The translations under genes were made by a program, and so were the position numbers. From Ramlibacter sp. (lineage in GTDB: Bacteria > Pseudomonadota > Gammaproteobacteria > Burkholderiales > Burkholderiaceae_C), in contig NZ_JAQGNQ010000044.1 in assembly GCF_028291745.1 (NCBI RefSeq), forward strand, positions 1 through 47,643: DNA of 47,643 bases, written 5' to 3'. This document shows positions 8,594 to 17,429 of the stretch, piece by piece; the stretch's first letter is position 1; every line of letters starts with the position of its first letter. The notes beneath the pieces were generated by a model. That model was not told the origin of the DNA, did not search any database, and saw only the letters and a list, made by a program, of their open reading frames with translations.

Positions 8594-10125
8594 TCCTTCG
8601 CTGCCGCCGACCAGTTGGCGATGGCACGGGCCGGGCCGGTCAGCTCCAGGATGTGCAGGCCGGTGTTGGCGCGATCGACGATGTAGACGTAGCCGCGCTC
8701 GTCGACCTCCACGTTGTTCGTCTGGATGGCGCGCCGTTGCGAGGCCTCCGTGAACGGCAGCTTGGGACCGGAGCCGTTGACCATGCTGGCCGGCGTTTCC
8801 AGGACCACCGTGTTGGCGGTCATCGCCGGGATGTAGTAGCCGACCTCCTTGGGCGCCATCGGGTTGCGCACGTCGACCGCGCGCACGCCGGCGTTGAAGT
8901 GCGCGAAGAACATCAGGCGCTTGTAGAACACCGGCGCCATGCTCTCGTTGGACGAATGCGTGCCGAAGCGGCCGCCGCGCGCGCAGAAATTGCCGCTCGC
9001 TTCCGGCACCGTGAAGTTGGCGACGCCGAAAGGCTTGGTCTCGGCGCTCACGTCCACCACCCAGACCATCTGCCGCCCTTCGAGGCATTCCTTCTGGATC
9101 GCCTCGTCGGTGATCACGACGAAGTCGCGCGTGCGCCCGAGATAGTTCTTCGCGAATTCGGGGACATCGACGCCGAGCACGGGAAACACCGTGTGGGCAC
9201 CGTGCATGGGCGGCATGTCGAGGCGCGCGATCTGCGGCGCCAGCAGGTTTTCCGGCGTGGGGTCCTTGGCGCCCTTCAACAACTTCTCGCGGTCGACGAT
9301 CTGCAGCACGCCGTCGCTGTTGGTGCCATAGCCGAAGTACACGCGATTGCCCTTGGGCCCGGTGGAGATCGCGCCGTGCACCTGGATCGGCACCGGACCG
9401 CCGGCCCCGGGCTGCTGCCCCACCAGCCCGAAGTCTCGGATGAAGACGGGATGCGCGGGATCCGAGAGGTCGTAGATCTGCGTCATCCGGTTGGTGCGCC
9501 ACTGCGGATTGCCGGAGACCAGATAGGCGATGCCGGTATCGCACTCCCAGTAGTTCTTGTGCGTGCCCTTGAGCCCGCGCACGATCGTGGTCAGCAGCGT
9601 GGGCTTTTCGGGGACCGTGACGTCCCAGATCTGATGCGACTGGTTGCCGAACACGCGCAGCATGTAGTACTTGCTCTTGTCCGCCTTGGGCAGGTCGGAG
9701 CCGCTGCACACGCGCACCATCTGCGCGCCGCCTTGTTCGGCCTTGCCCTCTTCGCCCGGGATGTGGGCCAGGTAGCGCGGGTGGCCCGGGTCCGTGACAT
9801 CGACGATCGACGTGCCGTTGTCTTCCTGGGCGCCGGTCAGCGGATTGAGCTTGCGGTCGCCGTGGTGGCCCACATAGAGGATCCAGCGCTTGCCCTGCTT
9901 GTGGATGGTGGGCTGGTAGGCCGTGCGTCCCTGCAGGTCGTTGGTCCCGACCAGGCGCATGTTGAGCGCTTCAGCGGGTGCGTCGGCGGGCGGCTGCGCA
10001 CTGGCGGCGAGGGGGAGCAAGGCCGCCAGTCCCAACGTCCATGCGGCGGCGCGTAGCCCCCGCACCCGGCGCGCTGCGCCCCTGCACCCGGTTCGATCGG
10101 GGCTCTGCGGATGGTCCATTCTCAT
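8590..10125 (-). CDS. secreted LVIVD-repeat beta-propeller protein
   Basis: A 511-residue exported protein. The start at 10125 is preceded by AAGGAG at 8 bases spacing. A basic N-terminus leads to a hydrophobic core ending AASA|Q at about residue 44. The mature part repeats blocks such as GTSIVDVTDPGHPRYLAHI, HQIWDVTVPEKPTLLTTI, TQIYDLSDPAHPVFI, GVRAVDVRNPMAPKEVGYY and YVYIVDRANTGLHILELTG. These are LVIVD-type propeller blades. It has cysteines that could pair in the periplasm. It is the first gene of a transcript with the polytopic protein (4-base overlap) and perhaps the downstream binding protein. Propellers of this kind are usually binding scaffolds; no catalytic residues can be named. 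Confidence 0.85.
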   Translation of the reverse strand: MRMDHPQSPDRTGCRGAARRVRGLRAAAWTLGLAALLPLAASAQPPADAPAEALNMRLVGTNDLQGRTAYQPTIHKQGKRWILYVGHHGDRKLNPLTGAQEDNGTSIVDVTDPGHPRYLAHIPGEEGKAEQGGAQMVRVCSGSDLPKADKSKYYMLRVFGNQSHQIWDVTVPEKPTLLTTIVRGLKGTHKNYWECDTGIAYLVSGNPQWRTNRMTQIYDLSDPAHPVFIRDFGLVGQQPGAGGPVPIQVHGAISTGPKGNRVYFGYGTNSDGVLQIVDREKLLKGAKDPTPENLLAPQIARLDMPPMHGAHTVFPVLGVDVPEFAKNYLGRTRDFVVITDEAIQKECLEGRQMVWVVDVSAETKPFGVANFTVPEASGNFCARGGRFGTHSSNESMAPVFYKRLMFFAHFNAGVRAVDVRNPMAPKEVGYYIPAMTANTVVLETPASMVNGSGPKLPFTEASQRRAIQTNNVEVDERGYVYIVDRANTGLHILELTGPARAIANWSAAAKE

Positions 10126-10278
10126 GTGTCCTGCTCCTTGCGTCATCGGGCGCTGCACGGGTGTGCGGCCGGCTCTTTCGCGGCGCGGAGTTTCAGGCCG
10201 GGCGCAGGCGGGTTCCTCTGGGGAAAACCCCTGCAGGCTGGTCGCGCCCTATAGTTCTCGCCTGCCACGCACCGCGCC

Positions 10279-11415
10279 ATGACTCCCATCCCCGACCTCC
10301 CCACCCCCGCCGCGCTCATCGACGTGCCCTGCATGCAGCACAACATTGCTCGCATGCAGCAGCGCATGGAGGCGCTCGGCGTCAAGTTCCGGCCGCACGT
10401 GAAGACCTCCAAGAGCCTGCCGGTCGTGCAGGCGCAGATGGCGGCGGGCGCGCGGGGCATCACCGTGTCGACCCTCAAGGAGGCGGAGCAGTTCTTTGCC
10501 GCCGGCATCGCGGACATCCTCTATGCCGTGGCGATCGCCCCGGCCAAGCTGCCACAGGTGCTGCAATTGCGGCGGCAGGGCTGCGACCTGAAGATCATCA
10601 CCGACAGCGCCGCCGGCGCGCGCGCCATCGCGGGTTTCTGCGCGGAGCAGGGCGAAGCGCTGGAGGCCTGGATCGAGATCGATGTCGACGGCCATCGCTC
10701 GGGCATTCCGCCCGAGGCCGATGCGCTGCTCGAGGTGGGTCGCATCCTGCATGAGGGCGGCGCGCTTCTGGGCGGCGTGATGGCGCATGCCGGCTCCAGC
10801 TACGCGCATGACGAGCCCGAGGCCCTGCGCGCAATCGCGGAGCAGGAGCGAAGCGGCACCGTGCGCGCCGCCGAGCGCCTGCGGCTGGCGGGCTTGCCGT
10901 GTCCTGCGGTGAGCGTGGGCTCGACGCCGACCGCGCTGTCCGCGGTGGATCTGCACGGCGTCACCGAGGTGCGCGCCGGCGTCTACGTGTTCTTCGACCT
11001 GGTGATGCACAACGTGGGCGTGTGCGCAGCGAGCGACATCGCGCTCTCCGTGCTCACGACCGTCATCGGCCACCAGGAGGAGAAGGGCTGGGCGATCGTC
11101 GACGCGGGCTGGATGGCCATGAGCGGTGATCGCGGCACGAAGCAGCAGAAGCACGATTTCCACTACGGGCAGGTCTGCACCGAAACCGGCGAGCCCGTGG
11201 CCGGCTACGTCCTCGCTGCCGCGAACCAGGAGCATGGCATCGTGTGCCGCGAGCAGGGCGAGGTCGATCGCGAGATCGCCACGCGGTTTCCGCTCGGCAC
11301 CCGCTTGCGGATCCTGCCGAACCATGCCTGTGCGACCGCCGCGCAGTTCCCCGAGTACCACGCCGTGCTGGCCGGCGGCGAGGTGCAAGCCTGGCCGCGC
11401 TTTTACGGCTGGTAA
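10279..11415 (+). CDS. PLP-dependent D-threonine aldolase / D-serine dehydratase-like enzyme (DSD1 family)
   Basis: A 378-residue cytoplasmic enzyme of the alanine-racemase-like barrel type. The PLP lysine is probably K42 in RPHVKTSKS. The C-terminal domain carries the metal-binding pair H349 and C351 (ILPNHACATAAQF), as in D-threonine aldolase and eukaryotic-type D-serine dehydratase. The barrel motifs TVSTLKEAEQFFAAGIADILYA and EIDVDGHRSGI are intact. These enzymes cleave D-threonine to glycine and acetaldehyde, or deaminate D-serine; the substrate cannot be decided from sequence. It stands alone, divergent from the LVIVD gene. Confidence 0.88.
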   Translation: MTPIPDLPTPAALIDVPCMQHNIARMQQRMEALGVKFRPHVKTSKSLPVVQAQMAAGARGITVSTLKEAEQFFAAGIADILYAVAIAPAKLPQVLQLRRQGCDLKIITDSAAGARAIAGFCAEQGEALEAWIEIDVDGHRSGIPPEADALLEVGRILHEGGALLGGVMAHAGSSYAHDEPEALRAIAEQERSGTVRAAERLRLAGLPCPAVSVGSTPTALSAVDLHGVTEVRAGVYVFFDLVMHNVGVCAASDIALSVLTTVIGHQEEKGWAIVDAGWMAMSGDRGTKQQKHDFHYGQVCTETGEPVAGYVLAAANQEHGIVCREQGEVDREIATRFPLGTRLRILPNHACATAAQFPEYHAVLAGGEVQAWPRFYGW

Positions 11416-11504
11416 GGCCAGGGCGCGCGGCGCCAGCCCTTTCCTACATCCTGTGTGGCTCTGCCGGAAGCGGACTCGCTGTCCGGTTTAGGCACGCCCG
11501 GTCG

Positions 11505-11540
11505 CGGCATGGGTCGCGGCTCGAGCCCGCGATGACATCC
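11505..11540. repeat. degenerate half of a REP-like palindrome
   Basis: The sequence around TCGCGGCTCGAGCCCGCGA followed by TGACATCC matches, with substitutions, the right arm (CCCGGGTC.AGCCCGGGATGACATCC) of the elements at 23931 and 45805. It lies in the gap after the PLP-enzyme gene and could act as a weak terminator. Confidence 0.45.
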
Positions 11541-11602
11541 GTCATGCAGCGACCCGAGCCGCCTCCCAAATTCCTCCCTGAAGCCGCCTTAGAGTGCCCG
11601 GC

Positions 11603-11893
11603 ATGAACACCCGCCCCCTCTCGGCGACCGCGCTCGCCGCCCTCCTGGTGCTGTCCATCCCGGTGGTACCCATGCCCGTGCAGGCGCAGCAACGGCCGCA
11701 GGGTGGCCGGCCGACCGGGCCGTCGCCCGAGGCGATCGCCGCCTGCCAGGGGCAGGCCGTCGGCGCCAAGGTGAGCTTCCAGGGACGGCACGGCCGGACC
11801 TTCACGGGCATCTGCCAGACCGTGGATGGCGTGCTGGCCGCCCGGCCGGACGGGCCGCCGCCGGGGGACGGAGCGAGTGCTCCGGCAAAATAG
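11603..11893 (+). CDS. small secreted two-cysteine protein upstream of a two-component system
   Basis: A 96-residue protein with a clear signal peptide ending VQA at about residue 28. A Q/G/P-rich linker is followed by a core EAIAACQGQAVGAKVSFQGRHG...GICQTV and a Pro-rich tail. The core resembles small exported proteins that I recall having four cysteines (ACxG...C.F...GTC...LAC). Here only the first and third remain, because the second and fourth positions read K and A. It ends 4 bases before the sensor kinase gene, so it is co-transcribed with it and may be an accessory periplasmic signal protein. GTG 11594 is an alternative start. Confidence 0.7.
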   Translation: MNTRPLSATALAALLVLSIPVVPMPVQAQQRPQGGRPTGPSPEAIAACQGQAVGAKVSFQGRHGRTFTGICQTVDGVLAARPDGPPPGDGASAPAK

Positions 11894-11897
11894 GGCG

Positions 11898-13433
11898 ATG
11901 CGCCTTACCCTGCAGCGCAAGTTCTTCCTGGCGCTCGCGCTGCTGATCCTCGTGCTGCTGGCGATCTTCGTCGCGTCCTCGCGCCTGTCGCTGCAGCGCG
12001 GCATCGGCCCCTATGTCGCCGAGGTGGAGCTGTCGCGGCTGGACTGGCTGGTGGCCAACCTGGAGCAGGCCTACGCCACGGAAGGCAGCTGGGACTTCGT
12101 CAAGCGCGATCCGCGCGCGTGGCACCGCCTGCAGCTGTTCAACATCGGCGGCGGCGGGCCCAACCGCGTGCTGCCACCGTTCGATCGCGACGGTTCTTTC
12201 GGCGACCGGCGGGGCGACCGGCGGCCGCCGCGCCCGCGCGGCATCCAGCCCCAGATCGACGTGTTGCCGCCGCGGCTCGATCCGCCGCCGCCGCCGGATG
12301 CGCTGCAGTACCCGCGAGCGAGCGCCGATTCCGTCTACACCCGCATGGCGCTGCTGGCGGCCGACGGCACGCAGGTGCTGGCCGGCCATCCGTACAGCGA
12401 TCGCATGCTGCGCAAGCAGATCAACGTGCACGGGCACACCGTGGGCTATCTCGCGCTCGCGCCGATCGAGGGGCTGGGCACGCGCGCGGACCGCGCATTC
12501 GTCGCGCAGCAATCCACCTTCCTGCTGCTGACGGGCGCGGCGGGCCTGCTGCTGGCGCTGCTGATCTCCGCCGTCATGGCGCGGCGCTGGCTGCAGCCGG
12601 TGCAGCGGCTGGCCGATGCCGCGCGCTCGATCGCCGGCGGCCGCCTCGAAGTGGCGGTGGAGGTGCCGGTGCACGGTGGCGACGAGTTGGCTCAGCTCGC
12701 GCGCACGTTCAACGAGATGTCCGCGGCGCTCGCCAGCATCGAGCGCACGCGCCAGCAGTGGCTGCACGACGTGGCGCACGAACTGCGCACGCCGGTGGCG
12801 GCGATGCGCGCCGAAATCGAGGCACTGCAGGACGGCGTGCGGGTCTACGACGGCGGCACCGCGCAGCGCCTGCACGGGCAGGTGATGCGCCTGGGCACGC
12901 TGGTGGAGGACCTGCAGCGGGTGATGAGTCCCGTCCCCGCGACGCTCACGATGGAGGAGGTCCATCCGCTGCACGTGCTGCTGGAGGTGGCCGATGCGAT
13001 GCAGCCACGCCTGGCCCAGGCGCAGGTGCGGCTCGAGGGCATCGCACCCCTGCAGGCGCTCTCGGCCGCGGAGGACCCGGTGCTGCGCGGCGACGCGTCG
13101 CGCCTGGGCCAGGTGTTCATGAACCTGCTGGAGAACTCCGCGCGCTACACGCAGGCCGGCGGCAAGGTGGTGCTGGCGGGGCGCGTCGAAGCCAGTCGCC
13201 TGCGCATCCGCGTGGAGGACTCCGCGCCGGTGCCCGCCGCGCAGGACCTGCCGCGCCTGTTCGAGCGCTTCTTCCGCGGCGAGGGCTCGCGCAGCCGCGC
13301 CACCGGCGGCTCGGGGCTGGGCCTGGCGATCTGCCGGTCCATCGTGCAGGCGCACCACGGTGCCATCCGCGCCGACGCCTCGGCGCTGGGCGGATTGCTG
13401 ATCGAGATCGAGCTTCCCATCGAGGCAACATGA
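11898..13433 (+). CDS. BaeS/CpxA-like sensor histidine kinase
   Basis: A 511-residue inner-membrane kinase. The first helix (residues about 10-28) is followed by a periplasmic sensor of about 180 residues containing a long Arg/Pro-rich, low-complexity stretch (about 98-140). The second helix is LLLTGAAGLLLALLISAVMA, then comes a HAMP domain. The HisKA box is WLHDVAHELRTP with phospho-accepting H294. The ATPase has the N-box NLLENSARY and G-box GSGLGLAICRSIVQAHHG. It follows the small secreted protein by 4 bases and overlaps the regulator gene by 4 bases (ATGA), so the three form one operon. The signal is unknown; envelope stress would fit the family. Confidence 0.92.
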   Translation: MRLTLQRKFFLALALLILVLLAIFVASSRLSLQRGIGPYVAEVELSRLDWLVANLEQAYATEGSWDFVKRDPRAWHRLQLFNIGGGGPNRVLPPFDRDGSFGDRRGDRRPPRPRGIQPQIDVLPPRLDPPPPPDALQYPRASADSVYTRMALLAADGTQVLAGHPYSDRMLRKQINVHGHTVGYLALAPIEGLGTRADRAFVAQQSTFLLLTGAAGLLLALLISAVMARRWLQPVQRLADAARSIAGGRLEVAVEVPVHGGDELAQLARTFNEMSAALASIERTRQQWLHDVAHELRTPVAAMRAEIEALQDGVRVYDGGTAQRLHGQVMRLGTLVEDLQRVMSPVPATLTMEEVHPLHVLLEVADAMQPRLAQAQVRLEGIAPLQALSAAEDPVLRGDASRLGQVFMNLLENSARYTQAGGKVVLAGRVEASRLRIRVEDSAPVPAAQDLPRLFERFFRGEGSRSRATGGSGLGLAICRSIVQAHHGAIRADASALGGLLIEIELPIEAT

Positions 13434-14098
13434 AAACCATCTTCGTCGTCGAGGACGAACACGACATCGCCTCCGTGCTGGTCGATTACCTGCGCGCCGC
13501 CGGCTTCGAGCCGCGGCACTTCGCCGACGGCGAAGCCGCGCTGCAGGCGGCACTGACGGCGCCGCCCGCGCTGCTGCTGCTGGACCTGATGCTGCCGGGG
13601 CGCAGCGGACTCGAGGTGCTGCGCGAGATCCGGCAGCGCAGCGGCGTTCCCGTGGTGATGCTCACCGCGCGCGTCGACGAGGTCGACCGCCTGCTCGGAC
13701 TGGAGCTGGGCGCGGACGACTACATCTGCAAGCCCTTCTCGCCGCGCGAGGTGGTGGCGCGCGTGAAGGCGGTGCTGCGCCGCATGGGTGACGAGGGCGC
13801 AGCGCCGCCGAGCCGACTGCAGGTGGAGGAAGCCTCGCGCTCGGCCCTGCTGGATGGCCATCGCCTGCACCTGACGCCCAAGGAGTTCGCCCTGCTCGCC
13901 ACCATGTCCGCCCGGCCGGGCCGCATCTACTCGCGCGCGCAGTTGCTGGAGCTGGTGTATCCCGACGCGCTCGAGGCGAATGAGCGCACGCTGGACAGCC
14001 ACATCAAGAACCTGCGGCGCAAGCTTGCAACCGCGGTTCCGGGCCACGACTGGATCCGGTCCGTGTACGGCGTGGGCTTCAGCTTCGAGCCGCACTGA
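13430..14098 (+). CDS. OmpR-family response regulator
   Basis: A 222-residue regulator. The receiver domain has the acidic pair E8/D9, phospho-acceptor D52 (LLLLDLMLPG), MLTAR and the K of YICKPFSP. The C-terminal winged helix contains LTPKEFALLATM...RIYSRAQLLELVY and LDSHIKNLRRKL...IRSVYGVGFSF. It overlaps the kinase gene at ATGA and is its cognate partner. It most resembles BaeR-like regulators. The intradiol-dioxygenase-like lipoprotein gene begins 68 bases downstream and could be a target; an imperfect inverted repeat TCCTGCG (14110)/CGCAGGA (14143) lies in that gap. Confidence 0.92.
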   Translation: MKTIFVVEDEHDIASVLVDYLRAAGFEPRHFADGEAALQAALTAPPALLLLDLMLPGRSGLEVLREIRQRSGVPVVMLTARVDEVDRLLGLELGADDYICKPFSPREVVARVKAVLRRMGDEGAAPPSRLQVEEASRSALLDGHRLHLTPKEFALLATMSARPGRIYSRAQLLELVYPDALEANERTLDSHIKNLRRKLATAVPGHDWIRSVYGVGFSFEPH

Positions 14099-14166
14099 GC
14101 CTCCCAGATTCCTGCGCAATCGACTGCGATGCTGTGCCGCGTCGCAGGATTGAGGAGGAAACGAGG

Positions 14167-15048
14167 ATGCATGACATCGCCCACGGCCACGGGCTGCGCG
14201 AAGACCTGGAAATCCTGGCTCGCTTGCAGCAGCGGCGCGCGGCGCTGCGCTGGCTGGGCGCTGGCGCGGCGGCCTTGCTGGCAGGTTGCGGCGGGGGTGG
14301 CGCATCCAGCGGCGCTGCGGACAGCACCGCCGGCGTCAGCGCCGCCAGCATGGACGCGAGCGCCAGCAGCGCGATGGCTGCGGCGATCACCAGCAACACG
14401 TGCGCGGTGATTCCCAGCGAGACCTCGGGGCGCTATCCCGGCGACGGCACCAGCAGCGGCGGCAATGGCGGCATTGCCAATGCGCTCACCCAGTCGGGCA
14501 TCGTGCGCAGCGACATCGTGGCGAGCTTCGGCACCTCGAGCGGCAGCGCCGACGGAGTTGCGCTCACCATCGCACTGAAGCTGGTGAACACCAACGCGAG
14601 CTGTGCCTCGCTCGCCGGCCGCGCGATCTACCTGTGGCACTGCGACGCGCTGGGCCGCTACTCGATGTACGCGCAGGCGATCGCGGGCCAGAACTACCTG
14701 CGCGGCGTGCAGGTCACGGACGATGAAGGCCTGGTCACCTTCCACAGCATAGCCCCCGCCTGTTACGACGGCCGCTGGCCGCACATCCACTTCGAGGTCT
14801 TCGCCAGCCTGGAGCAGGCCGTCAGCGGCAACAACGACATCAAGACCTCGCAGATCGCGCTGCCCGCGGGCATGGCGCAGGCGGTGTATGCCGATGCGCG
14901 CTACACCGGCAGCAGCAGCAACCTGGAGAAGACTTCGCCGGTGACGGACAACGTGTTCAGCGACGGCGTCTCGCTGCAGACGCCGACGGTGAGCGGCAGC
15001 AACGCGCAAGGCTACGTGCTGTCCTTGCAGGTGGGCGTGCAGGGCTGA
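14167..15048 (+). CDS. intradiol ring-cleavage dioxygenase-like lipoprotein
   Basis: A 293-residue exported protein. The leader has RRAALRWLG followed by a lipobox LLAG|C at residue 41, so it may be a Tat-exported lipoprotein. A Ser/Ala/Gly linker precedes a domain with intradiol dioxygenase motifs: AIYLWHCDALGRYSMY, NYLRGVQVTDDEGLVTFHSI, and CYDGRWPHIHFEV. The four Fe(III) ligands of the fold are all present as Y165, Y200, H206 and H208, although the Tyr-His spacing is shorter than in catechol 1,2-dioxygenase. A purine-rich ribosome binding site (GAGGAGG) fixes the start. Many secreted homologues have no known substrate. Confidence 0.82.
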   Translation: MHDIAHGHGLREDLEILARLQQRRAALRWLGAGAAALLAGCGGGGASSGAADSTAGVSAASMDASASSAMAAAITSNTCAVIPSETSGRYPGDGTSSGGNGGIANALTQSGIVRSDIVASFGTSSGSADGVALTIALKLVNTNASCASLAGRAIYLWHCDALGRYSMYAQAIAGQNYLRGVQVTDDEGLVTFHSIAPACYDGRWPHIHFEVFASLEQAVSGNNDIKTSQIALPAGMAQAVYADARYTGSSSNLEKTSPVTDNVFSDGVSLQTPTVSGSNAQGYVLSLQVGVQG

Positions 15049-15071
15049 GTCCATCTCTCGGATTCCTGCCA

Positions 15072-15101
15072 CATGGGAGCGCAAGCTGGCGCGCTCCCAT
15101 G
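15072..15101 (+). promoter_or_regulatory. perfect 11-bp hairpin covering the gspD start codon
   Basis: CATGGGAGCGC (15072-15082) and GCGCTCCCATG (15091-15101) are exact reverse complements around an 8-base loop. The first gspD ATG (15099-15101) lies inside the right arm and the only SD-like sequence (GGGAGCG) lies in the left arm. It could be the terminator of the preceding lipoprotein gene, a translational switch, or both. Confidence 0.6.
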
Positions 15102-17228
15102 AACATGAAGTACCTTCCCTCGCGGCCGGCAGCCCGCGCCGCTGCCTTGCTGCTCGCTTGCGCAGCGACCTTGTCGCTGCCCGCCCGCTCCGCCCCCGAG
15201 CCCGTCACGCTGAACCTGGTGGACGTCGACATCGCCAGCGCCGCGCGCGCGCTCGCCGAGATCATGCACACCAACATCGTGATCGATCCGCGCGTGAAAG
15301 GCACCCTCACGCTGGCCACCGACCACGCGGTGCCGCCGGCCGCCGCCTTCGAGCAATTCGTGGCCACGCTGCGCCTGGCTGGCTATGCCGTCGTGCAATC
15401 GCAGGGGCTGCTGAAGGTGGTGCCCGAAGCGGACGCCAAGCTGCTCTCCGGCACGGTGGTGGAGCAGGTGGCGGCGGGCAACCAGGTGGCCACGCAGATC
15501 TTCCGGCTGGACTTCGCGCCCGCGGCCAACTTGCTGCCGGTGCTGCGGCCGCTGGTCAGCCCCAACAACACCATCAACATCGACCCGGGCACCAATGCGC
15601 TGGTGGTCACGGACTACGCGGACAACTTGCGCCGCATCGGCCGCATCATCGCGGCGCTGGACCTGCCGAATGCCGGCGGCGTGGAGATCATTCCGCTGCA
15701 GCATGCGCTCGCAACGGATCTCGCGACCACCGTGCTGCGACTGCTGGATGCGGCCGCGTCCACCGCCACGGCGTCCGCCAGCGCGCCGGGTGCGGGCGCC
15801 GGTGCGGGCGCCGCTGCGGGGCAGGGCGACACGGTGGCGCACACGAGCGTGGTGGCCGAACCGCAGACCAACGCCCTGCTGGTGCGAACCGCCAACGCGG
15901 CGCGGCTGGCGCAGGTGCGGGCACTGGTCCTGCAGCTCGATGCCGCGGCCGCGAGCGTGGGCAGCGGCAACATCCACGTCGTGCAACTGCGCAATGCCGA
16001 GGCGACCCGGCTGGCGATCGTGCTGCGGGCGGCGCTGGCCGCGACCGCACCCACCGCGACGGGGGCAGGCGCGGGCGGCGCGGGCGGCGGCGGCGCAATG
16101 GCGGCGGTCGGGGCCTCGGCGCCGCCGTCGTCATCGTCCTCCTCTTCCTCATCGTCGTCGGGCAGTTCGGGCAGCAGCGCCGCGACCACCTCCGTGCAGC
16201 CCTCGGCGCAACCGAGCACCGGCGGCCAGATCCAGGCCGATCCGGCGACCAATTCCTTGATCATCACCGCGCCCGAGCCGCAGTACCGGCAACTGCGCGC
16301 CGTGATCGACCAGCTCGATGGCCGCCGCGCGCAGGTTCTGGTGGAAAGCCTGATCGTGGAGGTCAGCGCCGACAAGGCGGCCGAATTCGGCGTGCAGTGG
16401 CAGAACCTGCTGGGCTCGACCAGCAGCAGCGTCGTCGGCTACGTGGGCTCCAACTACAGCGTGGGCGGGACCAACATCATCTCGCTCACGACGGGCGCGG
16501 CGACCGGCAGCTCGGTGCCTTCGACGGGCCTCAACATCGGCCTGGCGCGCAACATCGGCGGCAGCTACGTGCTGGGCCTGCTGGCGCGCTTCTTCGAGAG
16601 CAGCGGCGATGCCAACGTGCTCTCGACGCCCAATCTGCTGACCCTGGACAACGAGGAGGCGAAGATCGTGATCGGCCAGAACGTGCCCTTCGTGACCGGC
16701 CAGTACACATCGACCTCCTCGACCAGCAGCACGGTCAATCCCTTCCAGACCATAGAGCGCAAGGACGTGGGCCTCACGCTGCGCGTGAAGCCGCAGATCA
16801 GCGAGAACGGCACGGTGCGCCTGACGCTGTACCAGGAAGTCTCCAGCGTCGACGCATCGACCGCGAGCAACGCCAACGGGCCGACCACCAACAAGCGCAC
16901 GATCGAGTCGACCGTGCTGGTGGAGGACGGGGCCGTGGTGGTGCTGGGCGGGCTGCTGCAGGACGAATACGCCAACAGCCAGGAGAAGGTGCCGGGCGTG
17001 AGCGCGCTGCCGTGGGTGGGCAACCTGTTCCGCAGCGAGACGCGCAGCCGCAAGAAGACCAACCTGATGGTGTTCATCCGGCCGGTGGTGCTGCGCGACG
17101 CGGCGGGCGCGCAGGCGGTGTCGACGCAGCGTTATGACCAGATGCGGTCGATGCAGCAGGAGTCGCAGCCGGTCCCCAGCCGCTTGACGCCGGTGGAGGG
17201 CGCGCCGGTGTTGCCGCCGGCGCATTGA
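15099..17228 (+). CDS. gspD: type II secretion system secretin GspD-like protein (orphan)
   Basis: A 709-residue outer-membrane secretin with a signal peptide ending RSA at about residue 32. The N0 domain (TLNLVDVDIASAARALAEIMHTNIVIDPRVKG) is followed by three N-type domains (RLDFAPAANLLPVLRPLV; IIPLQHALATDLATTVLRLL; VVQLRNAEATRLAIVLRAAL). Ala/Gly-rich and poly-Ser linkers (about residues 334-365) interrupt the third. The secretin domain has VLSTPNLLTLDNEEAKIVIGQNVPFVTG, VGLTLRVKPQIS and the VPGVSALPWVGNLFRS motif. It would form the outer-membrane channel for folded proteins. No gspC, E, F or G gene adjoins it. A start at the second ATG (15105) is possible because the first lies in a hairpin. 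Confidence 0.88.
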   Translation: MNMKYLPSRPAARAAALLLACAATLSLPARSAPEPVTLNLVDVDIASAARALAEIMHTNIVIDPRVKGTLTLATDHAVPPAAAFEQFVATLRLAGYAVVQSQGLLKVVPEADAKLLSGTVVEQVAAGNQVATQIFRLDFAPAANLLPVLRPLVSPNNTINIDPGTNALVVTDYADNLRRIGRIIAALDLPNAGGVEIIPLQHALATDLATTVLRLLDAAASTATASASAPGAGAGAGAAAGQGDTVAHTSVVAEPQTNALLVRTANAARLAQVRALVLQLDAAAASVGSGNIHVVQLRNAEATRLAIVLRAALAATAPTATGAGAGGAGGGGAMAAVGASAPPSSSSSSSSSSSGSSGSSAATTSVQPSAQPSTGGQIQADPATNSLIITAPEPQYRQLRAVIDQLDGRRAQVLVESLIVEVSADKAAEFGVQWQNLLGSTSSSVVGYVGSNYSVGGTNIISLTTGAATGSSVPSTGLNIGLARNIGGSYVLGLLARFFESSGDANVLSTPNLLTLDNEEAKIVIGQNVPFVTGQYTSTSSTSSTVNPFQTIERKDVGLTLRVKPQISENGTVRLTLYQEVSSVDASTASNANGPTTNKRTIESTVLVEDGAVVVLGGLLQDEYANSQEKVPGVSALPWVGNLFRSETRSRKKTNLMVFIRPVVLRDAAGAQAVSTQRYDQMRSMQQESQPVPSRLTPVEGAPVLPPAH

Positions 17229-17429
17229 ATTTCACGGTTGCCGCAGGGTCGGGTGCCTGCGGCATCCCACCATCGCCGCTGGCGTGCTGCCAACGCTGCG
17301 ATGGCCCGTGCGGCCTTCGTACCAGCCGGGATAGATCGTGCGGAAGACCACGCGCCCGTCGGCGCCCGTGCCCTGGTGTCCGCGCAGGAATGTGGCAGGC
17401 GCCGCGGCAAGGCAGCCGGTCGGGATTCT

